Shown here: in pieces, positions 40,391 to 49,062 of the stretch
How the letters are laid out: each line of letters begins with the position of its first letter
Position numbering within the stretch: position 1 is the stretch's first letter
DNA from: an uncultured Selenomonadales bacterium
GTDB lineage: Bacteria; Bacillota; Negativicutes; Selenomonadales; Selenomonadaceae
Assembly: GCA_947307055.1 (NCBI GenBank)
Contig: CAMZHX010000001.1
Location: 185,085-249,084 of the forward strand
Direction of reading: 5' to 3'
DNA: 64,000 bases
The notes under the pieces: generated by a model
The model's database searches: none
Told to the model about the DNA's origin: nothing
Seen by the model: only the letters and a program-made list of their open reading frames with translations
Position numbers and translations under genes: made by a program

Positions 40391-40503
40391 GCTTGCAAAA
40401 GCAATTTGATTTATGAAAAGTACGCACAAACGCGGTGCCTCGCTTTAAAAGCGGGGGAACAGTGAGGTTGTTCCAACTGGATGCAACATCACGTTGCCTT
40501 TTT
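40391..40503 (+). ncRNA. uncharacterised structured RNA before tRNA-Gly
   Basis: About 113 nt between a good promoter and a terminator. Stems: CCTCGCTT/AAGCGGGG around 40437-40456, GGAACA/TGTTCC around 40456-40473, and GCAAC/GTTGC with T5 (40483-40503). The GTTG at 40468 could also pair with the terminator's CAAC, giving an alternative fold as in attenuators. A possible 11-codon peptide 'MKSTHKRGASL' lies inside but has no ribosome site. It matches no RNA family I can name. Confidence 0.5.
40483..40503 (+). terminator. short terminator at the end of the small RNA
   Basis: GCAAC-atcac-GTTGC then CTTTTT. Weak 5-bp stem; read-through into tRNA-Gly is plausible, since the tRNA has no separate promoter. 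Confidence 0.5.
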
Positions 40504-40513
40504 AAAAGTAACT

Positions 40514-40587
40514 GCGGGCATAGTTCATCGGTAGAACGAAAGCTTCCCAAGCTTTAGAGGTGGGTTCGATTCCCATTGCCCGCTCCA
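40514..40587 (+). tRNA. tRNA-Gly (anticodon CCC)
   Basis: Acceptor GCGGGCA pairs with TGCCCGC; discriminator T and encoded CCA. Anticodon arm AAAGC-TTCCCAA-GCTTT gives CCC, reading GGG. T-loop TTCGATT is normal. Confidence 0.97.
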
Positions 40588-40601
40588 TATCGAAATTTCT
40601 A

Positions 40602-40630
40602 AGAGGCTCGCCTTGTGGCGGGTCTCTTTT
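40602..40630 (+). terminator. terminator after tRNA-Gly
   Basis: AGAGGCTCGCC-ttgt-GGCGGGTCTCT, 11 bp with G-U pairs, then TTT. Confidence 0.8.
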
Positions 40631-40633
40631 CAA

Positions 40634-40684
40634 TTCGTAATGCGTAATGAAAAACTTTTCCCTTGTCCCTTACCCCTTGTTCCT
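40634..40684. repeat. heptanucleotide repeats before the zinc-ribbon gene
   Basis: CGTAATG CGTAATG, then TCCCTTG TCCCTTA CCCCTTG TTCCTTA. Two different heptamer classes sit side by side. Confidence 0.75.
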
Positions 40685-40695
40685 TACAAACAGTC

Positions 40696-40723
40696 TTGCT
40701 TTTTTTGTAAAGCGTGATATAAT
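40696..40723 (+). promoter_or_regulatory. promoter of the zinc-ribbon gene
   Basis: TTGCTT, 16-bp spacer, extended GTGATATAAT. Confidence 0.7.
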
Positions 40724-40795
40724 TCCGGCGTATCGATTCGGAGCAACGTTCCGAGTTGAGCAAACGAATTTTTCTGGTTGTAAGGAGATTTATTT

Positions 40796-41095
40796 ATGGC
40801 TTTTGAAGACAAAACACTCGTGTGCAAGGACTGCGGAAAAGAATTCATCTTCAGCGCGGGCGAGCAAGAATTTTATGCGGAAAAGGGCTTCGAGAACGAG
40901 CCGACGCGTTGCCGCGATTGCCGGGACAAACGTAAACGCACTCGCGACGGCGGCGAACCTCGTCAAATGTTTACGGTCACCTGCGCCGAATGCGGCAAGG
41001 AAACTGAGGTTCCGTTCGAGCCCAAAAACGACCGCCCTGTTTACTGCCGCGATTGTTTCAGCAAGCATCGTCCTGCGCGGCGAGTACATTTCTAA
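40796..41095 (+). CDS. small double zinc-ribbon protein
   Basis: 99 residues, AAGGAG ribosome site. Two four-cysteine sites: 'CKDCGKEF..CRDCRDKRKR' and 'CAECGKE..YCRDCF', matching the CxxC-x-CxxC small zinc-binding proteins (zf-trcl type) common in Firmicutes and Chloroflexi. Basic linker 'KRKRTRDGGEPRQ' suggests nucleic-acid contact, inferred only. Own promoter, so expression is independent. Confidence 0.85.
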   Translation: MAFEDKTLVCKDCGKEFIFSAGEQEFYAEKGFENEPTRCRDCRDKRKRTRDGGEPRQMFTVTCAECGKETEVPFEPKNDRPVYCRDCFSKHRPARRVHF

Positions 41096-41106
41096 TAAAT
41101 GTTGAT

Positions 41107-41210
41107 CTTACTTTCTTTGTGTGCGGCAAAGAAAGTAAGCAAAGAAAGCCGCTTCCGGCAAAGAAACATCCATGTTTCTGTTGCCGGCGGCCGTCGTCCA
41201 TGACGGCCGG
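41107..41210 (-). repeat. three-hairpin repeat, copy B (inverted)
   Basis: Read on the minus strand it has the same order as copy A: GGCCGTC hairpin (41189-41208), CCGGCAA hairpin (41155-41187), CTTACTTTCTTTG hairpin (41107-41139). Near-identical to copy A, in opposite orientation to nearby copy C. Confidence 0.85.
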
Positions 41211-41249
41211 GCTTTTACCACCCGCTACGAATTATGATAGTTGACTTAA

Positions 41250-41282
41250 AAAAAAAGCCCGAAATCCAATCGGGCTTTTTTC
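41250..41282. terminator. bidirectional terminator
   Basis: AAAAAAGCCCGA / TCGGGCTTTTTT perfect stem between converging genes; strong in both directions. Confidence 0.9.
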
Positions 41283-42135
41283 ATAGCAGAGACTTGCGCC
41301 GTTGCTGTTCAATGTAAAGTGCTCGGACGCTTATATCGACCGCGTGAACGAGCATTCCCGTCGTGAACTCAATCGCCTCGCGAATGTAACCCTGCGTCTG
41401 CTGAATCAGCGTCGGGATATGGCTACCGTAACTCAAGACGACTTCGCAAGAAATTTTTAAGCCGTGATCGTTCTCATCCTTCATGAGGTGCTTGACCGTT
41501 ACGCTTTTCAAACTCTTGACGAATTCGCGCGCCTTCATAATCCGTTCGACAATCGCCAAAATAACTTTGTCATCAATAATCAACTTGCCGTAGTAGCTGA
41601 AAACCGGTCGCACAATCGATTTTTCACCAAGTTTGCGCCTTTTGACCTGCGACTGTTTGAACAGCGATTGTAGCGGGTTGACGAGGTAGCCTGAAAAATG
41701 CGGCTTAAGTTCGATTGTTGGCACGGGGATTATGTGCTTGCCCTCTTTGAGCCGGTGAAATTGCGCCGCCTCAATCTCCGAGCGCGACGCGATGTCCTCA
41801 ATGCGCACAATTAGTTGAATCGATGGAATTTTGAGCGTCTTGGCGATTTTGTGAACCATATTTTCCGACGTGCCGATAATTAAAATTCTGTGCGGCTGGA
41901 TTTTCTGAATTGCTTCGCGAACTTCTTCGGCGTGACCAGGTAGGACAAAAATTGCTCGCCTTACCGCCATGATTTTACTTTTCTCTGTTTTAGCCGATTC
42001 GCCCGCGACTATGCGCCCGTCTTTAATCAAAATCCCGTCGTCAATAATCGCGTCGGCGTCGTGTTCACGAGCCACTTGCAAGGCGCGATGACTTTTGCCC
42101 GTGCCGCTCGGTCCCACAAGCGCAATCACGTCCAT
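41281..42135 (-). CDS. P-loop protein with Asp23/Gls24-like C-terminus
   Basis: 284 residues from the ATG at 42135 (AAGGAGGAGG). N-terminal nucleotide-binding domain with 'LVGPSGTGKSHRAL' and 'DADAIIDDGILIKDGR'; C-terminal ~110 residues ('YYGKLIIDDKVILAIVERIMKAREFV..LKISCEVVLSYGSHIPTLIQQTQ') resemble the alkaline-shock Asp23/Gls24 fold. The role of this combination is unknown to me. Single gene between terminators. Confidence 0.75.
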   Translation of the reverse strand: MDVIALVGPSGTGKSHRALQVAREHDADAIIDDGILIKDGRIVAGESAKTEKSKIMAVRRAIFVLPGHAEEVREAIQKIQPHRILIIGTSENMVHKIAKTLKIPSIQLIVRIEDIASRSEIEAAQFHRLKEGKHIIPVPTIELKPHFSGYLVNPLQSLFKQSQVKRRKLGEKSIVRPVFSYYGKLIIDDKVILAIVERIMKAREFVKSLKSVTVKHLMKDENDHGLKISCEVVLSYGSHIPTLIQQTQGYIREAIEFTTGMLVHAVDISVRALYIEQQRRKSLL

Positions 42136-42236
42136 AATAAATCCTCCTCCTTGCAAGCTATTTTGCCACAATCTCAATCAAAATGCAATCTCTTTTATGA
42201 ATTTCAGCTGGATTTTCCGAGATTCTTCTCTATCAA

Positions 42237-42272
42237 CAAAAGCCCTTCGGCGGTTGTCGAGGGGCTTTTTCA
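42237..42272. terminator. terminator of the pyrE-recN unit
   Basis: AAAGCCCTTCG / CGAGGGGCTTT, 11 bp, flanked by A and T runs. Confidence 0.85.
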
Positions 42273-42278
42273 ATGCAA

Positions 42279-43913
42279 TTAGGAACGTAGAATAATTTTT
42301 TTAGCTGACGAAATCATTTCGCGGGCATTTTTTATTGCGGCGGTTGATTCGTCGCCCGAAGCCATTCTGGCAATCGCTTTGACGCGTTCTTCTTCGTCGA
42401 GGCGTTTGACTTTCGTTACTGTGCGCCCGTCGATTTCTGATTTTGTGATTTGCAAATGGGTTTGCGCCATGCTCGCGATTTGTGGCAAATGCGTTATGCA
42501 CAAGACTTGCCAACCTTGCGAAATTTGCGCGATACATTCCGCGACGGTTTTAGCGGTTACGCCGCCAATGCCCGTATCGATTTCGTCGAATATCATTGTT
42601 TGATAAAAATTGCCGCGCTTTTCCGCTACCAAAACTATTTTTGTTGCCAGCGCGATTCTCGACAGTTCGCCGCCCGATACGACTTTAGACAGCGGCAATT
42701 TCTCTTCGCCGATGTTCGCGCAAAAAAATATTTCTGCTTTGTCGCCGCCGTTTGACGAAAATTTTTCTGCCGGCTCCAACACGATTTCAAATTGCGTCCG
42801 CGTCATTCCGAGCCGCCGAAGTTCCGCCTCAATTTTAGCACTGAAAATTTTTGCCGAAGCCTGCCGAAGTGTCAAAAGTTTTTCCGCGCAAGATTTTGTT
42901 TGAACTTCGAGCGCGACGACTTCCGCTTTTAAAGTCTCAACGTCCGAATCAAAATTTTCTATCGCCGAGATGTCTCCGCGAATTTTTTCTAGCCGTTGCA
43001 AAATCTCGTTGACGGTCGCGCCGTATTTCTTCTTGAGTTTGGAAATTATATCGGCGCGCTCGTGGAGTTCGTCGAGACGTTCGGGCGAAAAGTCCAAAGT
43101 CTCGCCGTAGTCGCGAATTTCCTCGTAAGCCTCGCGCAAATAAATTTCGGCGTCTTCCAAAAGTTTCCGCGCCGAGTTCAATTTATCATCGTAGCGGATA
43201 ATGCCGTCCAAATTTTTTTCGACCTTAGCCAACGCCGTCAAAATATCAAAGTCGCCGTCGTTGAGAATCTGCGCGGAAGTCTGAACATTCTCGACGATTT
43301 TTTCTGCGTGCGAAAGTTTTTTTATCTCCGCGTCAAGTTGCTCGTCCTCATTGGGCTTGAGTGCCGCAGAAGTTATTTCCTGCTCCTGCCAACGCAAAAA
43401 ATCTAACCGCTCAAGATTTTCCGTCCGCGCAGAAATTTTCTTTTCCAAAGCCCGCGCCTTTGAATTCAATTTGCGATAAAGTTCCTGGAAATTTCTCAGC
43501 TCGACCAAAATTTTTGCGTCGTCAATCAGCGAGTAAATTTTTTCGTCGCGCAAGAGTTCCAAATTTTGATTTTGCCCGTGCACGTCGACTAAATCCGCAC
43601 TAAACTTTTTGAGCTTAGCTAAAGTTACGGGCTTGCCGTTCAGAGTTACGGAATTTTTTCCGGCGCGAGAAATTTTGCGCTCGACAGTAAAATTTTCCCC
43701 GTCGATTAAAAAATCAGCAGCGACCCGTAAAAAGTCTGCGCCTTTACGAATTTTGCTTGCGCTAATTTTATTTCCGAGAATCGCGCTGAGTGCCTCAATC
43801 AAAATCGATTTACCCGCGCCGGTCTCGCCAGTCAAAATGTTCAAGCCCGCGCCGAATTCAACCGTTATGTTTTCAATCAGCGCGAAATTTTCAATCGTCA
43901 GAGTTTTGAGCAT
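42279..43913 (-). CDS. recN: DNA repair protein RecN
   Basis: 544 residues, SMC-like. Walker A 'GETGAGKSILIEALSAILG' at the N-terminus, coiled-coil arms in the middle, ABC signature 'SGGELSRIALATKIV' and Walker B 'IFDEIDTGIGG' near the end. Acts at double-strand breaks. Its ATG abuts the pyrE stop. Confidence 0.97.
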   Translation of the reverse strand: MLKTLTIENFALIENITVEFGAGLNILTGETGAGKSILIEALSAILGNKISASKIRKGADFLRVAADFLIDGENFTVERKISRAGKNSVTLNGKPVTLAKLKKFSADLVDVHGQNQNLELLRDEKIYSLIDDAKILVELRNFQELYRKLNSKARALEKKISARTENLERLDFLRWQEQEITSAALKPNEDEQLDAEIKKLSHAEKIVENVQTSAQILNDGDFDILTALAKVEKNLDGIIRYDDKLNSARKLLEDAEIYLREAYEEIRDYGETLDFSPERLDELHERADIISKLKKKYGATVNEILQRLEKIRGDISAIENFDSDVETLKAEVVALEVQTKSCAEKLLTLRQASAKIFSAKIEAELRRLGMTRTQFEIVLEPAEKFSSNGGDKAEIFFCANIGEEKLPLSKVVSGGELSRIALATKIVLVAEKRGNFYQTMIFDEIDTGIGGVTAKTVAECIAQISQGWQVLCITHLPQIASMAQTHLQITKSEIDGRTVTKVKRLDEEERVKAIARMASGDESTAAIKNAREMISSAKKIILRS

Positions 43914-44492
43914 TTACTTTTTACCCGTCGAGCCGCGTTTAGTCAGAGGAATATTTTCTTTGCAAAGCGGGCAATCTTCGGGCTTGTAAGTCTCAACGTT
44001 CATGTGCAAGAGCGCGAAGTTCGGAACGTCGTCGAAATTGACTTTGCCGCCCGACCTGTCAACGAGCATACTAACTGCAACGGGCACGCCGCCGAATTTT
44101 TTTACAACGTCAATGACTTCGCGAATGGAGCCGCCCGTCGTGACAATATCTTCGACAATCAAGACGCGCTCGCCCTCGTGCAACGTGAAGCCGCGACGGA
44201 AAGTCATCACGCCATCAACGCGCTCGGTGAAAATAGCGCGGGTACCCAAAGCTTTACCGGTTTCGTGCGCCAAAATAATTCCGCCAGTCACAGGACCAAC
44301 GACAGTCTCAATCTGCGCGTCTTTGAAGTGTTCAGCCATCGCGCGGCAAAGTTTTTCGGTCATTTCGGGGTGTTGCAGGACGTTAAATTTTTCGACGTAG
44401 TGCGGGCTGTGCAAACCGCTCGTCAATTTGAAGTGCCCGTTCATAATCGCGCCGGTCTCAACGAGTAAATCGTAAACTTCTTTTTCCGTCAT
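43914..44492 (-). CDS. pyrE: orotate phosphoribosyltransferase
   Basis: 192 residues. PRPP-binding motif 'VLIVEDIVTTGGSIREVID' and 'GPVTGGIILAHETGKALG'. Converts orotate to OMP in pyrimidine synthesis. A C-terminal 'CPLCKENIPLTKRGS' tail with a CxxC is typical of the Clostridia/Negativicutes form. Pairs with recN; other pyr genes are elsewhere. Confidence 0.96.
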   Translation of the reverse strand: MTEKEVYDLLVETGAIMNGHFKLTSGLHSPHYVEKFNVLQHPEMTEKLCRAMAEHFKDAQIETVVGPVTGGIILAHETGKALGTRAIFTERVDGVMTFRRGFTLHEGERVLIVEDIVTTGGSIREVIDVVKKFGGVPVAVSMLVDRSGGKVNFDDVPNFALLHMNVETYKPEDCPLCKENIPLTKRGSTGKK

Positions 44493-44528
44493 AAATATCT
44501 CTCCTTATTCATAATATCTAATTGTAAT

Positions 44529-45737
44529 TCATCCTTCTGCCTTGAAGTTATAGACGGGTTTCATCACGTCAATAATTTCGACGGTGTCGCCGATAACGTC
44601 AATGATGTCGTCGAGGGATTTGTAAGCTTGCGGGGATTCGTCTAGGGTGCCTTCGCTGATTGAGGTCGTGTAAATGCCCGCCATAGATTTTTTATAATCA
44701 TCCATGTTGAGACGAACTTTGGCGTCGCTACGAGACATAATCCTACCTGCGCCGTGCGGAGCGGAAAAATTCCAATCTGGATTGCCTTTGCCGACCGCTA
44801 AAACCGAGCCGTCGCGCATATTTATGGGGATAAGAACTTTTTCGTCTTTGTGAGCGGCAATCGCGCCCTTGCGAATAATCAATTCCCCAACGTCGATATA
44901 ATTATGCGTGGTGTGGAAGGCCTCGCCGCTGGTTATGCCCGCTTTGCCGAGCAAAATTTTGGCGATTAGTTCGCGATTGCGCCGGGCGAACGTCTGACAA
45001 AGTTCCATGTCGTGCAAGTACTGATGAAAATATTTCCCGTAGACAAAACATAAATCTTCGGGCATAGCCGCTTGCTTGCCGCGATATTCCTTTTCCAATT
45101 CCTTCAACTTCGATTGAATTTCCTTCTTGCGACCGAGCGACTTGTAAACGGCGATAATTTCTTCTTTCTGCGCAAAGAATTTATCCTTGCCCTTAGCCAA
45201 GTCGATTGCGAGATGTTGATAAATTTCTGCGACTTGTTTTCCGAGATTTCGCGAGCCAGTATGAATCACTAAATAAAAAGTTCCGTCGCCTGCGCGGTCG
45301 ATTTCGATAAAGTGATTGCCGCCGCCGAGCGTGCCCAAACTTTTTTCAATGCGCCGCGTTTCTTTGAGCGAGCGATAACAATTCAGCTCCGTCAAGTCGA
45401 ATTTTTCCTGCCTGAAGTCCCAAACATTTCTGCGCGACGGGATATAATGCGCCGCCTCGTCGATTTTCTCGAAGTCGAGCGAATCAGTTTCAAGCTTGAC
45501 GGTATACATGCCGCAACCAATGTCGACGCCGACGATATTCGGGACGGCTTTATCGGTGACGGTCATAGTGGTGCCGATTGTGCAACCTTTACCGGCGTGC
45601 ACGTCGGGCATGATGCGAATTTTGCTATCGCGTGTGAATTCGTAATTGCACATGCGGCGAATTTGTTCGCGAGCAGTATCCTCAATGACTTTGGCGAAAG
45701 AAATTGCCGTGTTAAATTTGCCTCTAATCTCTTCCAT
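44529..45737 (-). CDS. rtcB: RtcB-family RNA-splicing ligase
   Basis: 402 residues. Joins 2',3'-cyclic phosphate and 5'-OH RNA ends using GTP and Mn2+. 'MPDVHAGKGCTIG', 'GVDIGCGMYTV' (metal Cys), 'GGGNHFIEI', 'HTGSRNLG' and 'SAPHGAGRIMSR' (guanylylated His) are all intact. This short form is a bacterial subgroup used in RNA repair; no archease or prfH gene is adjacent. Confidence 0.95.
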   Translation of the reverse strand: MEEIRGKFNTAISFAKVIEDTAREQIRRMCNYEFTRDSKIRIMPDVHAGKGCTIGTTMTVTDKAVPNIVGVDIGCGMYTVKLETDSLDFEKIDEAAHYIPSRRNVWDFRQEKFDLTELNCYRSLKETRRIEKSLGTLGGGNHFIEIDRAGDGTFYLVIHTGSRNLGKQVAEIYQHLAIDLAKGKDKFFAQKEEIIAVYKSLGRKKEIQSKLKELEKEYRGKQAAMPEDLCFVYGKYFHQYLHDMELCQTFARRNRELIAKILLGKAGITSGEAFHTTHNYIDVGELIIRKGAIAAHKDEKVLIPINMRDGSVLAVGKGNPDWNFSAPHGAGRIMSRSDAKVRLNMDDYKKSMAGIYTTSISEGTLDESPQAYKSLDDIIDVIGDTVEIIDVMKPVYNFKAEG

Positions 45738-45827
45738 TGAGATTGCTCCTTCCTAAAAAATTTTCGTGCAGCCGCGTGCGGAAATAATAAAGGAGCTTGC
45801 CGCGTTTGACAAGCCCCCGAAAAATTT

Positions 45828-45859
45828 TTCTGTTAGCAATGTTAAATCTGTGATACAAT
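45828..45859 (+). promoter_or_regulatory. probable promoter of the chemoreceptor gene
   Basis: Extended -10 CTGTGATACAAT at 45848-45859; the -35 (CTGTTA or TTAGCA) is weak. Confidence 0.4.
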
Positions 45860-45890
45860 GCATAAAATTTTTAAAAGAAGGTGTTCGCTA

Positions 45891-47576
45891 ATGGGACTGA
45901 AAACCAAATCGATTTTGGCGGTCAATGCGATTGTAATTATTGCGTGCGTGCTCATGGGGGTTATCGGATATATTCGCGCTGAACAAGGTTTCGCAAAAGC
46001 TTTGGAGATGAAAGCCGCCGCCGATGTTCAATCTATGTCTGAAATTTTGAACAGTCGCTACTTGGGCGATTGGCATTTGCAAAATGGAATTCTCTTCAAG
46101 GGCGGACAGCAAATTGACGGCATAAACGAAATAGCCGACTTTCTAAGCAAAATTTGTAGCGGCAAAGTCACGATTTTTAATGGCGATACGCGTGTCGCCA
46201 CGACCGTAAAAGATTTCGCGGGCAATCGGCAAGTCGGAACCAAAGCTTCGGACGCAATCATTGATAACGTAATCCGGCAAGGAAAATTTTTCGTCGGCAA
46301 GGCGAGCGTTTTGGGCGAAGACCACTACGCCGCATACCAGCCGATTAAGGACGCGACCGGCAAGACAATCGGTATGCTTTTTGTGGGCGTGAGCGTTCAC
46401 GAAATGGACGAGGTCGTCGAACAGCTGATTATGTCGATTGCGCTGGCGGTCGTAGTGATTGTTATTTTTTGTATCCTCGCGTCGAATTTTTTTATCGGGC
46501 GAATGGTCGGACAACTCGACGGGGTTGTCGGTGCGATGAAAAAAATTTCGGGCGGCAACTTGCGCATTAACGACTTGGAAATCAAATCTGAAGACGAAAT
46601 CGGGACGCTCGCCGAAAGTGCTAACGATATGAAATACCGCCTCAAACATTTGCTAACGAATATCGCGGAATGTTCGGAGAAAGTCGCGGCGTCAAGTGAG
46701 GAGCTTACCGCGGGCACGCAGCAGACTAACGAATCAATTACGGTCGTGGCGCAAAATATGAACGTCTTGACCAACGGCACGGTCGAACAGGAAAAGAACA
46801 TTGACATTTTGGAAGAACGAATTCAAGATATGCACGAGCGCATGGACGATTTGCGCGAGACGGCTAAGGCTATGGAGCAAGTCGCAATCGACAGCGCGAA
46901 TAATGCGGCGGTCGGCAAGGAAAAAGTCGACATTGCTATTGAGGTTATGAAAAATATCGCGGAACAAGTCAGCGCGTCGGCTAAGGTCGTAGGCGAACTC
47001 GGCAAGCGTTCGGACGAAATCGGGCAGATTGTAGAAACTATTTCGGGCATAGCCGCGCAGACCAATTTGCTTGCACTCAACGCCGCGATTGAGGCTGCCC
47101 GCGCAGGAGATCACGGTCGAGGCTTTGCGGTCGTTGCGGAGGAAGTTCGCAAGCTCGCGGAGCAATCAGCAGCTGCGACCGAAAATATTTCCAAACTTAT
47201 CGCGACGATTCAAAAGGACACAACGTCGGCAGTCGAATCAATCGAGCAGGGCAATCAGAGTGTCAAAGAGGGTACGCAATCTGTTGCGCAGACTGGCGCG
47301 GCGTTCAAAGACATTGAAGCGCAAGCCGCAAAGCTCAATGCCAATGTCAGCAAGAGTTTGGAAGATATAACGGCGGTCGACGCGAGCAATAAGGAAATCA
47401 AGACGGCGGTCGACAAGGTCAGAGAAATTGCAATCAAGTCGAGCGAAAATGCTACGTCGGTGAGCGCGGCTACTCAACAGCAATCAGCGACTATGCAGGA
47501 AGTTGCACACGCCAGCAAAATTCTTTCCGAACTCGCCAGTGATATGCAGGGCGAAATTTCCCAATTCAAATTGTAA
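45891..47576 (+). CDS. methyl-accepting chemotaxis protein with Cache sensor
   Basis: 561 residues from the ATG at 45891 (GAAGGTG). Membrane helix 1 (about 9-28), extracytoplasmic single-Cache-type domain ('[19 protein letters not shown]' region), helix 2 '[20 protein letters not shown]', HAMP, then the signalling hairpin '[37 protein letters not shown]'. Senses a small ligand and signals through CheW/CheA. Ligand unknown. Implies a motile cell, in line with the FlhB/FliK-like genes at the window end. Confidence 0.95.
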   Translation: MGLKTKSILAVNAIVIIACVLMGVIGYIRAEQGFAKALEMKAAADVQSMSEILNSRYLGDWHLQNGILFKGGQQIDGINEIADFLSKICSGKVTIFNGDTRVATTVKDFAGNRQVGTKASDAIIDNVIRQGKFFVGKASVLGEDHYAAYQPIKDATGKTIGMLFVGVSVHEMDEVVEQLIMSIALAVVVIVIFCILASNFFIGRMVGQLDGVVGAMKKISGGNLRINDLEIKSEDEIGTLAESANDMKYRLKHLLTNIAECSEKVAASSEELTAGTQQTNESITVVAQNMNVLTNGTVEQEKNIDILEERIQDMHERMDDLRETAKAMEQVAIDSANNAAVGKEKVDIAIEVMKNIAEQVSASAKVVGELGKRSDEIGQIVETISGIAAQTNLLALNAAIEAARAGDHGRGFAVVAEEVRKLAEQSAAATENISKLIATIQKDTTSAVESIEQGNQSVKEGTQSVAQTGAAFKDIEAQAAKLNANVSKSLEDITAVDASNKEIKTAVDKVREIAIKSSENATSVSAATQQQSATMQEVAHASKILSELASDMQGEISQFKL

Positions 47577-47662
47577 GGAGGGAAAAGGGAAAAGGGAAAT
47601 GGGAAAAGTTTAGGGAAAAGTAATCTCCCTTTTCCCTTCTCCCATTTCCCTTCTCCCTTAAC
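47577..47662. repeat. heptanucleotide inverted repeat between chemoreceptor and ABC gene
   Basis: GGGAAAA GGGAAAA GGGAAAT GGGAAAA, then TCCCTTT TCCCTTC TCCCATT TCCCTTC TCCCTTA. Arms are complementary; fills the gap completely. Confidence 0.85.
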
Positions 47663-47663
47663 A

Positions 47664-49007
47664 ATGATTGCCATAAAAGCGGAACACCTCACGAAAATTT
47701 ATAAGATTTACGAGCGAGACATCGACCGGCTAAAAGAAACTTTCCACCCGTTTAGAAAACGTTACAGCCGCGACTTTTACGCGCTCAACGATATTTCCTT
47801 CGAGATACGGCGCGGAGAAAATGTCGGGCTTGTCGGCAAGAATGGCGCGGGCAAATCCACACTTCTAAAAATAATCACGGGCGTTTTGACCCCGACGAGC
47901 GGCACTTTGCAAGTCAATGGGCGAATCGCTTCCCTTTTGGAGCTCGGCGCGGGGTTCAATCCCGAAATGACCGGCGTAGAAAATATTTACATGAACGGGC
48001 TTTTAATGGGGCACACCCGCGAAGTCATGGACGCCAAAATCGACGACATCATAAATTTCGCGGACATTGGCGACTTTATCAATCAGCCCGTCAAAACTTA
48101 TTCGTCCGGAATGTTCGCGCGGGTCGCCTTTGCAGTAAATGCCTTTGTTGAGCCGGATATTTTAATCGTCGACGAAGCCTTGAGCGTTGGCGATGCATTT
48201 TTCCAGAGTAAATGTATTGATAAAATGCGCTCGATGATAGCAGGCGGCGTGACGGTTATTTTTGTCAGCCACGATACTTTTGCCGTCAAAAATCTTTGCG
48301 AGCGCGCTTTTCTGATGAAATCCGGCAAAATTTTAATGGACGCGCCCGCCAAAGAGGTCGTCGAAGTCTATCGCAATATGCTTTTAGAGTCTCGCGGCGA
48401 ACTTTCTAGCGAACAATCACAACGTCAAAGCAATTTTGTCGAAAATCTGCGCGGAAATATCGATAAATTTAGCTCAGAATCAATTTCTATGGAAAATTTG
48501 GAGCGCGGTAAAGATATTTTCGCCAAAAACGCAACTTATCAGCGTATCGGCGATAAACGCGCCGTTTTTGATAACGTTCAACTCCTAAATATCGACGGCG
48601 AAATTATTTCCGAAGTTATTTTCGGGCAAGAAGTCATTTTGCGCATGATTGTTCGCTTTCAAAAGGACGTTGCGTGCTTGGGCATGGGTTATCACATAAG
48701 AAACGCTACCGGAATCGATTTAATCTACACTGATTCGCGCTTCAACGACACCAAAGCCATTTTCGACGCCAAAGCCGGCGAAATTTACGTCCTCGATTGG
48801 AAATTTAAAGTCGAATTGCGCCAGGAAATGTACGATATTGCTTGCGTCATCTCTACGCCCCTTGATGAAACGCTTAACTCCGCCGAAATGTGCGATTTTA
48901 TCCCGTGCGCCCTTCAATTTACCGTCGTCAGTCCCAATCCTTATTTAAGTTTGCCCGGCGGCTACGTTCACTGGCATAATGATCTAAAAATTCGCCGCCT
49001 TAATTGA
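47664..49007 (+). CDS. Wzt/TagH-type polysaccharide ABC transporter ATP-binding protein
   Basis: 447 residues. Walker A 'GLVGKNGAGKSTLLKIITG', signature 'YSSGMFARVAFA', Walker B 'ILIVDEALSVGD' and the His-loop 'FVSHD' are intact. Residues ~290-447 form a Wzt-like carbohydrate-binding domain ('GKDIFAKNATYQRIGDKRAVF'). Such ATPases export O-antigen or teichoic-acid chains. The permease (Wzm/TagG) is not adjacent, so it is an orphan here. Confidence 0.92.
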   Translation: MIAIKAEHLTKIYKIYERDIDRLKETFHPFRKRYSRDFYALNDISFEIRRGENVGLVGKNGAGKSTLLKIITGVLTPTSGTLQVNGRIASLLELGAGFNPEMTGVENIYMNGLLMGHTREVMDAKIDDIINFADIGDFINQPVKTYSSGMFARVAFAVNAFVEPDILIVDEALSVGDAFFQSKCIDKMRSMIAGGVTVIFVSHDTFAVKNLCERAFLMKSGKILMDAPAKEVVEVYRNMLLESRGELSSEQSQRQSNFVENLRGNIDKFSSESISMENLERGKDIFAKNATYQRIGDKRAVFDNVQLLNIDGEIISEVIFGQEVILRMIVRFQKDVACLGMGYHIRNATGIDLIYTDSRFNDTKAIFDAKAGEIYVLDWKFKVELRQEMYDIACVISTPLDETLNSAEMCDFIPCALQFTVVSPNPYLSLPGGYVHWHNDLKIRRLN

Positions 49008-49031
49008 AATTTAAATTTTTTGGGGTATAAT
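49004..49031 (+). promoter_or_regulatory. promoter of the VanW-family gene
   Basis: TTGAAA, 16-bp spacer, TATAAT, overlapping the end of the preceding ABC gene. Confidence 0.7.
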
Positions 49032-49062
49032 AAGCTGAATAAAATATGGAGGCGAAATTTTT

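Noticed and set aside
40391-40503. T-box leader controlling tRNA-Gly locus
   Set aside because: No T-box sequence (GGGTGGNACCGCG) and the downstream gene is a tRNA, not a synthetase or amino-acid gene.
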